Shown: piece after piece, positions 1-10,909 of the stretch
How positions within the stretch are numbered: the stretch's first letter is position 1
Layout of the letters: every line of letters begins with the position of its first letter
DNA from: Tubiluchus corallicola
Lineage: Eukaryota; Priapulida; Priapulimorpha; Priapulimorphida; Tubiluchidae
Assembly (NCBI GenBank): GCA_030141605.1
Contig: JAQGDQ010000014.1
Span: forward strand, 560,001-620,000
Reading direction: 5' to 3'
DNA: 60,000 bases
The notes under the pieces: generated by a model
Told to the model about the DNA's origin: nothing
The model's input: the letters and a program-made list of their open reading frames with translations, nothing else
The model's database searches: none
Program-made: the position numbers and the translations under genes

Positions 1-50
1 ATGTATATGTGTGCGTGCGTGCGTGCATGCACGCGTGAGCGTGCGTGTGT
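1..50. repeat. GT/GTGC-rich simple repeat at window edge
   Basis: Imperfect alternating purine-pyrimidine run of GTGT and GTGC units, interrupted by GCATGCACGC. The left end is cut by the window. No coding potential seen. Confidence 0.7.
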
Positions 51-899
51 TAATAGAACCTGCCGCTTTTTTAGCACAAGATAAGAGATTGTATTCAGAA
101 TGACTTTAGAATTTAATAACATTGTGATAAACCGCGAGGCTTAATGTGTTACATCAGTTTTATCTACAGAAGAATCTGATAAATTTAAACCAGCAATTGG
201 TTCTGATTGTAAAATACAACCTTAGGATTTACCGTGCAGGAACTAACCGAGTCTTGCCGACTATTTGGCGGGAAGAAATGTAACGTGGCGACACCAATCA
301 TCCAATTAAAGAACAATAGGCCAACTGGCACTGATTGCTGCACTAAACGAAGTATTGCAGTCAGAAAATGACTGGCAAAAATTTTTACGGCATTCCAATA
401 AAGTCGTGAACAATTTCGTTTCATATGCTCACCGTAATAAAACTGTAAAACGTCTTCAAAGATTAATCTGCTGTTATTTTCGCGCTGCAATCAAAAATGT
501 TGATAATAAACGCTGCCGCTTTCTAACAAAGTTAGAAAATGATTTGCTCAAGTCTCAGTCATGATTTATAGTTTGTCGAAAGTGTAAATAACGCCGAAGA
601 TTTATTACTACAAAGAAATGATATTAAGCTTTCAGAAAGCAGTGAACTTAAGACTTGAACTTGTCTCATTAAACAAGAGAGCTGCGCTTAGTTCATTTGA
701 ATGTTTTGAGTCTCAGCTGTTTCTTGCGGAGAGGGTTGTGAGAAAATTAATAATGGACCAAGCACAATTATAGTGTAGCTCATAAATGTGAGACAAAATA
801 GCAAACACCACGAAAAATAAATATTGTAGGAACTTGAAAATAAGATGATGCTTTTCTAAGACCTCATAATCGTAAAAAAGACAAAGTATCATTATGTAT
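51..899. other. AT-rich non-coding stretch, nothing recognised
   Basis: Short open frames on both strands lack codon structure or any family resemblance I can name. No repeat shared with the rest of the window was noticed. Confidence 0.5.
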
Positions 900-1102
900 C
901 AAAAATTTTTATTTTTCACAGGAGTTTTTGTCCTTCACGGACTTCGTCAGCTGAAATCTACTTTTATAGCCTAGATCTTGAAAGACCTAGCCGAAATTTA
1001 CTTGTGTGGCCTTGGACTTTCAAGATTTATGCCCATACAAGTAAATTTCAGCTGACGAAGTCCGTGAAGGACGAAAGATCTTGTGAAAAATAAAAATTTT
1101 TG
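900..1102. mobile_element. Foldback element A (203 bp) with outward-facing hammerhead-like arms
   Basis: The two ends are inverted copies of each other: an outer AAAAATTTTTATTTTTCACA on the left and its complement on the right, continuing inward through GTCCTTCACGGACTTCGTCAGC and its complement. The arms are about 75 bp with scattered mismatches around a roughly 50-bp centre. Each arm, read from the centre outward, carries a CTGACGA - hairpin - (G/A)AAA arrangement (see the ncRNA entry at 1043-1090). Elements at 2307-2524 and 45844-46983 share the layout and the GAAAG(C)TTCTGA-type terminus. I infer a mobile, non-autonomous family; it encodes no protein. Confidence 0.75.
1043..1090 (+). ncRNA. 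Hammerhead-ribozyme-like core A (type I, minimal helix III)
   Basis: Seen in order: TTTCAG (1046-1051, helix I 5' strand), CTGACGA (1052-1058, matching CUGANGA), helix II GTCC/GGAC (1060-1063 with 1069-1072, loop GTGAA), GAAA (1073-1076), self-complementary GATC (1077-1080, possible 2-bp helix III), TT (1081-1082, fitting the U-H of an NUH site), then GTGAAA (1083-1088), which pairs partly with TTTCA. Predicted cleavage is between 1082 and 1083. Known biology: hammerheads with very short helix III occur in Penelope-like elements and retrozymes and often act as dimers. One extra A lies between the CUGANGA box and helix II. Activity is untested. Confidence 0.5.
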
Positions 1103-1479
1103 TTGGCGAACTTGTTTAATATTATTTGTGGCTGCTTTGTAACTATAATATGTGTGATGACAGAAATGATATGTCTCAAAAAGAAAATTCTGCATTAGTA
1201 GGCACAAAGAAATGAGACCCCCTGCTCGAATTTGCACAAAGTGTCAGTGGGAGTTAATGTCATTTTGATACCTCTATAGTATGTGACACTGAAGTAAGAC
1301 AAGGCAGCTAAAACTTCAAATTGAAGGACCAATTTTACAAAAGTTTGTGACAACTAAGATGCGATTACGTAACAGGAGTGTGGAACGTATATTTCATATT
1401 GGAAAAAAGAACAGTTTGATGACACAAGTAGAGGAGAAACTCAAAACAAGCTGAAGACTTAGCTCACCTTCAAAAAAGA
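1103..1479. other. Sequence between foldback A and LINE relic
   Basis: AT-rich, no recognisable coding or repeat structure. It may be the decayed 5' continuation of the LINE relic that follows, but no motif supports that. Confidence 0.4.
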
Positions 1480-2110
1480 ACACCGACTTGAAAACTATTT
1501 ATCACTTAACGCCACAAGACAGGCTATACTATACTACACTAAATTTAGGATAAGCGCCCATAAATTGGCCATTGACCATCGTGAATCTGACCTGTGCCAT
1601 AAACCTTATGAAATAACTGTGGGTGAGTGAATATGTAATTATTGTGATCTTAACCAAGCCGAAGATGAAATGCACTTACTTATGAAATGTCCCACGTTAT
1701 CGGGATGATAGATTGACCCTTTCTAATATTATTGAAACTTTGTTCCCTGAGCTTTAAGCCATATCAAACGACAATGATTAATTTGTCTTGATAATGAGTA
1801 GTCAACATATCGAATTATGCAAGCTTATTGTAGCTCTTTTGGAATCAGCCTTTCAAATTAGGAATCATTTATTTGCCTTCATAACATCTAAATACAATTG
1901 CGTAAAGAATTATTAATGCTACCTTATGCAACATTGTTGTGATAATTATTATTTTTAATACTTGTGGAATTAATTGTTATTTGTTTTATGTAGTCCAGCC
2001 ACAATATTCCTTTGTATGGGGATTTTGTCTGTAGTTTTTTTCACTGTTGAGTAAATGTCTTGTTTTTTGTTTGTGATACAATGTATGCATTGGTGTTTAA
2101 TAAACAAACA
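1480..2110 (+). pseudogene. Non-LTR retrotransposon (LINE) 3' end, decayed
   Basis: A plus-strand frame with internal stops reads KFRISAHKLAIDHRES near 1540-1590, then a C-x2-C-x8-E-x2-H-x4-C arrangement (CNYC...EDEMHLLMKC, about 1637-1692). This is the C-terminal cysteine-histidine motif of many LINE polyproteins. A further piece (LESAFQIRNHL) follows near 1840-1870, with an untranslated tail to an A-rich end (AATAAACAAACATA, about 2098). There are stops after VGE and after TLSG. Family assignment within LINEs is not possible from this piece. Confidence 0.7.
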
Positions 2111-2306
2111 TATACGTAACGTTTTCTAGCCGTTCATTACCTCGAATCTGGGAATCAGTTGGTGAAACTCTAGGATGCCTTTTACATCCTGAAACACAGC
2201 ACTTAGCTCATTATCTAATTACAGTACTTAAAACTTGGACTAATTAAGACTGTGACTTCAGATAATTAAGAGTGTAATCACGACAAAAGAAGTCAAAGCT
2301 CCCAAC

Positions 2307-2524
2307 AAGTCTCAAAAAATTCTTTATTTTTCTCAGAAGCTTTCGTCCCTCAGTCGATTTCATCGCTGAAATCAACTTGATATTGCTAAGATCTTGAATA
2401 ATTTAGGCTATATAATTTGCTTTGCGTAGATGTTCAAGGGTCTAGGTTACACCAAGTTGATTTCAGCCGATGAGTTCGTGAGGGACGAAAGCTTCTGAGA
2501 AACATAAAGAATTTTTTGAGACTT
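2307..2524. mobile_element. Foldback element B (218 bp), relative of A
   Basis: Left arm begins AAGTCTCAAAAAATTCTTTA and the right arm ends with its near-perfect complement at 2524. The inner arm parts (CTCAGAAGCTTTCGTCCCTCA on the left, complement at 2480-2500) match the terminal design of elements A and C. The arms are about 80 bp around a non-palindromic centre near 2390-2450. Together with element A it brackets the LINE relic at 1480-2110, which may be chance or a composite insertion. Confidence 0.75.
2459..2505 (+). ncRNA. Degenerate hammerhead-like core B
   Basis: Order seen: TTTCAG (2461-2466), CCGATGA (2467-2473, one change from CTGATGA), helix II GTTC/GGAC with loop (2474-2486), GAAA (2487-2490), GC (2491-2492), TT (2493-2494), CTGA (2495-2498, pairing with TCAG). 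The U-to-C change in the core would be expected to weaken or abolish cleavage. The opposite arm (2325-2372, minus) has GAAAGCTTCTGAG but a one-base-deleted CGATGA box. Confidence 0.4.
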
Positions 2525-3947
2525 AATGATCATTTTAACTTCTTTTAAGATTATGACCATGGCATCTCTCAGAAGAGCACTCTGATTTTCAAAAATGTAA
2601 TTAATTAAAACTTACATACAGAAAAAATAAAGGAAACTATTGAACACGTTATATGTTTACCAACAAACTGTTGTAAGCGCAGTAAGTTTTATTGGTGTTC
2701 AAGCTCAACATGATGCCTTCGTTTACAAATCTTAAATACCTATATAGTCAACGTTTATAGTTTACAGTTGTAAAGTCAAGATTCGAATGAAAAGGTGTTT
2801 GTATATCACAGTCACTTTGAACTCGTGATTTTTGTTTCATTGATCCATTGCACTAAGTATACTCGCTTCATTAGACTTTCTACTTAGGTTAATTAGAACA
2901 ATAAAACTTGTTATTGCCTCGCTGCCATTTTGCTGACGTCATGGCAGCTAGCTTATCATTATATAAAAGGGTTACGGGCGTAGGTGTTCCTAATTTGATT
3001 AGCAGGCTCGATCGTTAATCAATATTGCCCCAAAATTGACAATGATGATGGCGGTGGTAGTGGTAATGGTCATGGTTGTAAACAATTCTACTCGTTCCGG
3101 ATGAGGGCCTGTAAGCTCTGCATAAAGATTAATGTACATCTAATTTGACGCTAGTTATAACGTATGATTGCAGCATTAGATCTCGCTGACTATTTTTCAT
3201 CGTGGACTTTCTCTACAACCATATTAAGTTTACAGGCTCGCAGGGATGTGAACCTGGTAAACTTGTAGTAATAGCCATGAAACCATGAAGCAACTTTCAT
3301 TAATTAGTTTTCTTAGTCCAGCATGAAGGTAATTGAATAAACGTCAGTCAATAACTTCGTTCATGTCCCGTATGAAAGCAAATTAATAGTACGTATATAT
3401 CATTCATAACTGAGGGAGCCCCGCAGATTTCTAAGCCTGATTGATCCAGTGGTTGAAACAACTATTTCTTTGATTTCGGTACAAACTTGTGTTCAGTTTT
3501 ATAAGCTTTGTCTTCATTAAGAAAAACTGTAGCCACTTCGTAGTCGTTGAAATTAACTTCTCATTTGGGATGTTTGAGAATTGGGAAAAGGAGTAATTCC
3601 TGGTAAGGCAGCAAAACGGGTTTCATTTTCTACCGCAAAGTTTCTGTTCGGTTTCTCCTGCATTTCCTCCTTCCCTCTTTGTAACCGAAGACAAAAAGCA
3701 TCTGTGTTTTGCTTGCAGTAGGGGGTTAATGAGCTTTCCTTCTAGGGCATTGCATCTCTATATGAAAGAGCCATTTATAGGCCTACTATGTGTTCTCGTG
3801 ATACCGTATATTAAAGGGGAAGAAAAGGGAATTTCGAAGCATATCCCGGAGAACTATCCACACAAAGTCATAATAGTAAGCATTACTCTTACATGTTTGA
3901 AATGTTTGTGCAACTGGAAAACAAATTTCATAATAATTTAAAATACT
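2525..3947. other. Gene-free AT-rich sequence
   Basis: No exon-like open frame with plausible splice sites and no family resemblance was seen. Small ATG/GGT-rich patch near 3040-3080. Confidence 0.4.
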
Positions 3948-4330
3948 CACGCAACTAGTAAAATGACACTGCGTCGCCATCCCAGTGTGCACCGCTGATT
4001 TACCAAAACACATTATTGATCTTATTGACAATATAAAGTAATTTAAGCTTTGCTTAGTTAGTGAAGAGTGTGCTACGAATGCTCTGTTTATCGCATTGTC
4101 ATCGCAAACTTTACGGAATGTTATCTAAACTTATTTCAACGATTTACTGTTAAAATGGCGGCGCCTAACGGTCATGGCAAGAGTTTAAATTTATAAGTTT
4201 TATGGAGCGTTACTGCTAACGCTAGCCCTGTGTGCAATAAGACAGCATATGAGTGGCGAATTTCAAGACGATTTTTTTCAACTTTATTGTGGAGAGTGTT
4301 TTCTTGTGCTTTAAACACGCACGTACAAAG
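3948..4330. repeat. Dispersed repeat, copy 1
   Basis: Shares a colinear core with 14465-14830 in the same orientation. Common landmarks are CACATTATTGATCTTATT, ATATAAAGTAATTTA, GTGCTACGAATGCTCTG, a CACCTA/GCGCCTA-CGGTCATGG block and CCCTGTG(T/C)GCAATAAG. No terminal inverted repeats or coding frame were noticed, so the element class is unknown. Confidence 0.7.
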
Positions 4331-4394
4331 ATAGGCATATTATGTGTGATTGTTTTATCTGTTCCTTTAACGCTAGCAGAAAAAATAAGTGCAT

Positions 4395-4470
4395 GTATCA
4401 TCAAGTGCATGATGATACAAATAAGGTGTATCATCAAGTGCATGATGATACAAATAAGGTGTATCATCTC
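4395..4470. repeat. 33-bp tandem duplication
   Basis: Two adjacent copies of a 33-bp unit beginning GTATCATCAAGTGCATGATG (starts 4395 and 4428), followed by the first bases of a third. The unit contains the palindrome-like ATCATCAAGTGCATGATGAT. Confidence 0.85.
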
Positions 4471-5059
4471 AGTTTCTCATACTGCATGTCTGAGTCAATA
4501 TTCAGTCAGTTCTGACATAGCTTTCCGTTAATGCATTATCAAGCATTTCAGACCAAAAACGGTTTAAACTATAATTTTTCAAGAAATTAGGCCAGTTTGA
4601 CAAAGCTATGTAGCTAGCATGACCTTCGCAGAGAGCAATGCTTAGAAAGGCGTCACTCATCGTTGCATACTTTTCAGAACGGCAGCTGCATCATGAGGAA
4701 TAACAGTTTATTGTACGAAGAGATTGGATTGCTAACACTGAAGCATTCTGGCTCTGTGACGCAGGCAATTTATAGATGCTGTTGAAGCCAATACAACTGT
4801 GTAAAATAGCCATTATATGCGCAAGGCACGCTTTTCTCCGCCATTAATCTTAATAAATATTACGCCTTACGTCTCCTATTTTGCCTTATCGTGTATGGGA
4901 GGAAGGCCGATTACACGAAGTCATAAAGCTAAAGCAATTGGGACTGACTCGTTTTGATTTGATTACATCACAGATATACTGCAATAGTATTTTACGATAC
5001 TTTAGTACAACTTTAAATTGTTGTATATTAGCCGCTACAATTTTTAAAATCAACCAATT

Positions 5060-5225
5060 GCTGATTCGAGAAAAAGTCACAGGAAAAAAGCAATAACCCT
5101 AACCGTAAACCGTAGTCTAGCCATTACCGTAACCCCTAGCCTTAACCCTAACCCTAGCAAAACTAATTGTGACTTTTTTCCTAGTCAAAATTCCGTTTTT
5201 TTCCGTGACTTTTTCTTATGACTTT
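5060..5225. repeat. GTCAC/TTTTTCC-flanked repeat with TTAGGG-like core, copy 1
   Basis: Left flank has AGAAAAAGTCACAGGAAAAA; right flank has GTGACTTTTTTCC and GTGACTTTTTCT, the inverted form. Between them is a degenerate CCCTAA array (AACCCTAACCGTAAACC..., CCTTAACCCTAACCCTAG), the complement of the TTAGGG telomere unit used by many animals. Related blocks at 7560-7740 and 10910-11105. Confidence 0.75.
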
Positions 5226-5372
5226 ATTAGCGCTTATCGAGCTCAGCACTCGTAGAGGTGGGTGGTTTTTGTGAATTAATTGTTAATGTCATTAATCCCT
5301 TCGCGTGTTTTAAATATGTTCCACATTATTCCTGATTTCTCTTTTGTATCAAGTAAAGCTTAGAACATGAAC

Positions 5373-5761
5373 AATAAGCCTTTTCACAGTTCCAGCGATT
5401 GATGATGATCATGCAAAGGACAAAGGTTATGTGAACCAGGCAACGGATTTGTGTACACTGGAAAACGTCTCGCAGTCCATGTTGCTGTAATAGTCACAGC
5501 TTTAACAGCTAGCTAGAATCTTACCTAGTTCATTTTTTTGTTCCCAAGCAAAATCCTGCTAGCAAAACACTCTGTGCACAGACTGAAGCACAATGAAGTC
5601 AAGTCCAGGTAAAGCGATTAAAGTTACTGAACTAACGCCGCAGACAGCTTTACTTTACACACGTTGTGGTGGCTGTAGTTAAAACGGGTTTCTGTGTTAC
5701 ACCTAACCTTTGACATGCAGCAACTGCGCGTGAGCACAACGAAACTGTGAAAAGGCTTATT
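5373..5761. mobile_element. 389-bp MITE with 19-bp terminal inverted repeats, copy 1
   Basis: Ends are perfect inverted repeats: AATAAGCCTTTTCACAGTT at 5373 and its complement ending at 5761. The interior is about 70% alike by eye to 40705-41053 (shared GATGATG(G/A)TCATG, AGCTAGCTAGAA(T/C)CTTACC, CAGTTCATTTTTTT, GCACAACGAAACTGTGAAAA). No coding frame. The termini mark a cut-and-paste DNA element; superfamily and target duplication could not be settled. Confidence 0.85.
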
Positions 5762-7559
5762 CTCGGGTGAATGAACTTAGATTAGTAATCGTGTATGCTT
5801 ATTAACTAACTTCATATTAAGTGTTGAGACGCTGGCGTTCTGCAGCTGAAATGCATGTAATAAACAGAATTTTCATGCCTATTAATGCAATTACTTAAAT
5901 ACCAAGGCCTGTCTAGCTGTCACGTAATTAACCGGGATTTGACCGCAGTGTCAGTGGAGATCCTTCTCTGTCACCACCAACGTGGTTTAATCATTATGTT
6001 TCCATCACGAGCTCAATGTGTGCAGCAAAAGCATCAGTAGAAAAATGAGAAAGAAAAAGAAGAAAGAGCAACGTTGTGATTTTAGAACTATACAGATCTT
6101 ACCCCCACCTACTTAAACACATTCACATTTGTAGATTTGTGACTGGGAAACGAATCAACCAAAAAAACTCACACATAGAGAGACAACATCTTCAGTTGTC
6201 TTACTTCGACATTTACGCTATGCCATATTCATAGCATGCTTTGAAGCCTTACAGTATAATTACAAAATTATAGTAACTTGAGCCACAAAATATTATTAAA
6301 TCTTATATGGCATTTGATTTATCAAATAAATAAATATATAGTATAAATTAATAGTGACCAACAGTCATATTTTAGCAAACCACTGCTGTTATAACAAAGC
6401 AAAATGAGATACCCACCTGCGTAGACTATGTGCATAGGATAATTATGATATATATATAGGATATATATGGTCAGACCAATAAGTCGAAAGAGTTTTTTTT
6501 GAGGTAACATATACGTTTTGGTCTTTTTTGTAATACATCCTTTGGCTATAGTAATGTTATAGCTGTTAAAAAGATGTCATAAACATTTGTTTTTTTCTTC
6601 ATTTAATACCGCAGTGTAGCTTTTTAATGTGTTGAGATTTCAATATGGATGTTTGATATTAATTATGACTGTTAGTGACGTAAACTAAAATATACTTGAC
6701 TTAAATTATCTTAGTGCCCACACTAATGCTATTTGCACCAAAACTCCAAGTTTGGCATGTAATATATCAGTGCTTAAAACTTTTTGAATTTTCCCAGTTT
6801 CATCGTGATTATCCTGAATTTTCCTTTCTTGGTTGTGACTATACAGTCTAGCAATTGAAGCTAAAGTGATTTCTCAACAGTAAACCTTTAGTCCACTATT
6901 TTTGCCGTTTTAATCAGGCAATTGACTTATGACCTGTTAATATTATTATGTAACTTTAGAGAACCTCAGTAACAAAGGCTTGTGACTATGCTATTTCTGT
7001 GTGAAGCAAAATTAAAAAATATGAACACCAACGATGTAAAAAACGTGATGCAGAGTTCTGTTTGCTATGTTTCGGCTGTTATCAGTCGACTAAAACAGAA
7101 CGGATCTGTTTAGGTTTAGCTGACTGACGATGGCTGACGATAACAGCGGAATTATATGTAAAAGGGGATTCCACGATGCAACTCTTAATTTGCTGTTCGC
7201 ATGGTTCTGGGCTGGCGTGTTTGCCAACTGTCAAGAAATGTTATTATGACGATAATGGATTTCTTTTCATCGAAAGCGCAATCTAAAAACCGAAACTAAT
7301 CGCATTATAGCTTCATGTCTTGTGCAATGACATGCATACGTGCGTATTTGTTTGTTAGTTGTTTTTCAGTGGTTTTCAATGTCGACTTTCCCATCTGCAG
7401 CGGGTCAAGTTCATTTATGCTAATTCACAATAAAAACAGTAACATTTGCAAAGAAGTGATGGCGACTGTAACAGCTGCAAAACTTACATTTCAATTAAAT
7501 AACATGATTCAAAATGGTTTGAGACATAGCAGTTGTAAAAGGAAATTATATTAATAAGA
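5762..7559. other. Gene-free AT-rich sequence
   Basis: No recognised coding exon or repeat. Short open frames lack codon structure. Confidence 0.4.
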
Positions 7560-7740
7560 AGGAACAAAAACACGGTGACCGGTAATAAAGACACAAGAAA
7601 AAACTCACGAAAAAAAAGCCACAACTTCGGCTGAGAAAAAGTCACAGGAAAAAGGTCACGATTAATTCTGGCTAGAGTTACTGTTATTTCTTGTTTTCAT
7701 GTGGATTTTTCTGTGGCTTTTTATCTGGATTCAAAAAGAC
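7560..7740. repeat. GTCAC/TTTTTCC-flanked repeat, copy 2 (core lost)
   Basis: Contains GAGAAAAAGTCACAGGAAAAA as in copy 1, plus CACAAGAAAAAACTCACG on the left and TTTTTCTGTGGCTTTTT on the right. The centre (TGGCTAGAGTTACTGTT) occupies the position of the TTAGGG-like core in the other copies but retains only weak similarity. Confidence 0.6.
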
Positions 7741-7892
7741 AACTGTAGCCACTAACAATATGCTAACTAGATTCACATGCCACAGCCCCGCGAAGGCCTA
7801 AACAATCAATGTGAATTTAACTGTCACTCAAATTTTGACGATAAAAAGACGAAAGGACGGAACAACAAACAACATGAACTGTTTGCGCCAAT

Positions 7893-7965
7893 ACAGGTGG
7901 TCGTGAGACTCGAACTTGGGTTGTATGCATAGTACAACTTACAGTACCCGTCCACCAGGAGAGAC
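7893..7965 (-). repeat. tRNA-like SINE head
   Basis: On the minus strand, a CCTGGTGGACGGGTACTG stretch resembles a pol III A box and AAGTTCGAGTCTC is close to the B-box consensus GGTTCGANTCC. The spacing of roughly 35 bp fits a tRNA-derived promoter. No intact cloverleaf or acceptor stem is visible, so a SINE head is preferred to a functional tRNA gene. Confidence 0.45.
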
Positions 7966-9930
7966 TAAGTAGAGACGATATCTAGCTGGTCTAGATTTTC
8001 GTCAGTACCGGAATGAACAGGCCTTCAACAGGGATTTAGCAAATCTCCGCAGGTGAGTGATGACTCAACTAGAAGAGTTCAGACAACGCACTGTCACTAA
8101 AAAACAACAAATCAAGTTCTAGTTTCATTTCTATACTGAAGTTTTTTTTCGTTGATTTCGTCTCATTTTCATACAGGCCATTTTAGGGCTGTTTCATAAA
8201 TGAGGGGTGTTCACATGAAATCGTCTTGTATATTTAATTACTGTCCTGTTCGCATGGGTACATGCATGTGACTCATACGTCCTTCATCTGAATGCCCTAC
8301 GCTTAGTTTGTTCGTTGGTAATGTCCTCCAAAATGCGCCGATTTCAGATTAGTCAAATAAAAATCAAAGAAACGGTTAAAAATCATCTTGTTTTGCGTGA
8401 TGTATAGAAAACTATATAGCGTTAAATGCATTCATTCAACAAGGTATCTGCAACAAGCTAGCTTCAAATGACATTAAAGCAAAATAATAAACTGAACCTC
8501 TAGCGGATTTCGTTAGCATGCTTGGATAACATGTCTAATAACACACTAATCAACTTGATTCAACATTCACGTGACGAATTGTCACGCACATAGACAAATG
8601 TTTTGTTTTTGTTCAGTATATATTAAAAAAATATTTGTTTGTTCAGACAGCAGTCTCAGCATCATGTCATTCAAGTTATTATGGTACTGCGCTTCGAGTA
8701 TTAATGATACCATTTGTTGGATAGCAACGAGCATCAAACTGGTGATTTTTGAATGTTTGCGGTTTGAAATATTGGACATATTTCAAAATAAATTTGCATG
8801 ATAAGCAAACATAACTGAAGTCGAGCACAGAGAAGTAAAGCTTTTCAGCAAAATGAATAACATTTGTCATTTTTTTTTCGCAAGATGTTTAATCTAGCTG
8901 GTTATAAACAGCGTGTCCAATTTCTGAATGAACCCAATACTCGAATTACAGTCAGCAGACTTGAGAATTTTATTAGGAGAAATGACAATGACTAAACAGT
9001 TTAACAGTATTCCAAAACAGAGTCTACTATTGCCTCATACATAAATGATTTCAAACAAAACATGTACAAACAAAAATATTTTCACTAGAGGTATTTGTTC
9101 TTTAGTTGATAATTATAATGGACTATATGGTGAATATACAGTATATCTATATAATACTTATAAACACTCGTAAGAAAAAATTTGTGAGAAATTTGGTGTT
9201 CACTTCAGGAGGTAAATATTTCAGGAGTTTATTTTTTATGCATTTAACTAGAATAAAAATAAAGCAAACGTGACGTTTGTTTGGCAGAAAATCGCCAGGC
9301 TGGCAATTTGCCAGGCTAGTAAAATCATGTCAAACGCAGCCAAGTGGCAAAGTAAACGTCTGCAGAATTATTATATTAGCGGAACTCTCGTGAAGCCATT
9401 TAGTAACAGAGAAGGTCTGCGCAATAATTCGTTTGTTTTCCCTTCGATGTGAATTGATATTTTACGTGTAATTATTGCAAGGAATCGTTTGTACTTCTTA
9501 GCAGGTACATTTGCCACGCAGCACCAAACAACATAAATATTTGTTGCAGACGTAATGGCATCACAGTTTCAAGCTTTATCAGCAAAAATACGCTGGATAA
9601 TTCAGATATCTTGCACTTTTTGGTTTACAATATTAATTCTAAGTATATTGTATAATTATTTATACAAATAATAGGAACAAATATTTAATTTTGTTATAAC
9701 GTTATAGTAATAACGTTAATGTTATTACCTGTAAAGGTTACATCCTAGCGATATTGTGTTTGGAATGAAGGGATTTTAAAACGAAATTATCCATTTAAAC
9801 TACATAATGGTTTTTACAATAGCATAAAATTTTAAATTAATGAGTTAGCTGAAAGCTACTTAACAGAGGACGAAACAAAATCAATTTCACAGAGTTTTTT
9901 AATTATACCTATTGTTTGCACGTAAAAGAG
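7966..9930. other. Gene-free AT-rich sequence
   Basis: No exon, repeat family or RNA gene recognised. A small palindromic patch of ATAACGTTAT/AACGTTA motifs lies near 9690-9730. Confidence 0.4.
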
Positions 9931-10009
9931 CAGTAGAGAATGTTGGTTATCATCAGAACAAATAAAATTCTGTATGTCTATCTTCTAGCACGCGCCTATC
10001 TGTCTTCTG

Positions 10010-10075
10010 CCTGCCTACTTGCTGCCTGCGTCTCTGTCTGTCTGTCTGTCTGCCTGCCTGTCTGCCTGTCACTCG
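10010..10075. repeat. CTGT/CCTG tetranucleotide repeat
   Basis: Imperfect run of TGCC, TGTC and TCTG units on the plus strand. Confidence 0.8.
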
Positions 10076-10909
10076 AGAGCAGTTTTTTATTGCTTATAAA
10101 AATATTGACACAAAGTATGACCAATGAACTGCTTTATGTTTCAACACTGAAATAAAATTTCTACAACCTAGAAGACAGAAGCGTATTTTCAGTGTACGTC
10201 AAAACCTGATGGTGACACGGCTAACCATTATTGCTTTTTCTTCATCTTGCACAATCAATGCCCAGGTTTAATTTAGAAGCTGTATGCTCCTATTACGAGT
10301 ATAACGCATTATTCGCTAATCTCAAGAGACTATAGGCAGCAGCGTCATTCTTACTCACTAAATATTATTCTTTAGGCAGCACTACAGGACTATTTTCAAA
10401 CTGCTTCATTTGCTTGTGTTTTTGGATAGAAGACAAAAAAATTATGTTTAATGCCTAAAAGACAAAGAAATTCCGAAAAGAACCATATAATCCATATTGA
10501 CAATGAAGGCAGCAAAACGATGGTTTTTGCACGTATGCTAGTTTGATAAACGATTCCCTTTCAGTTTTAAAGCTGCTAAATTACCTTTCGAATTTAAAGA
10601 TTGGAATTTCACCCCCATGTGTCGTGCAATAATTATTTCAAGCAATTCTTCTCCGTTTCCCATCACTTCATTGTAGCTACAAGTTTCAACTTTGTGTTAA
10701 ATGCTTCTGCAATACCTCGAATAGTTATTATTAATTGCCCACTTCTGAGGCTTTCTGGCAATAGTTTTGATTAATTTACGACGTGCACAAATAGAGGCCT
10801 ACACCATAACAAGGTTATTATTGTAGTAGATACAAGTAGCTTAGTGATATTGTATTGTTGCATTATAAATTGTTCGCTGTATTTGTAACTTGTGTGGTTC
10901 GGTTCATGA

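Noticed and set aside
5095-5160. True telomere end or fusion site
   Set aside because: CCCTAA units are few and degenerate and the same flanks recur at 10.9 kb, so a dispersed repeat explains them better.
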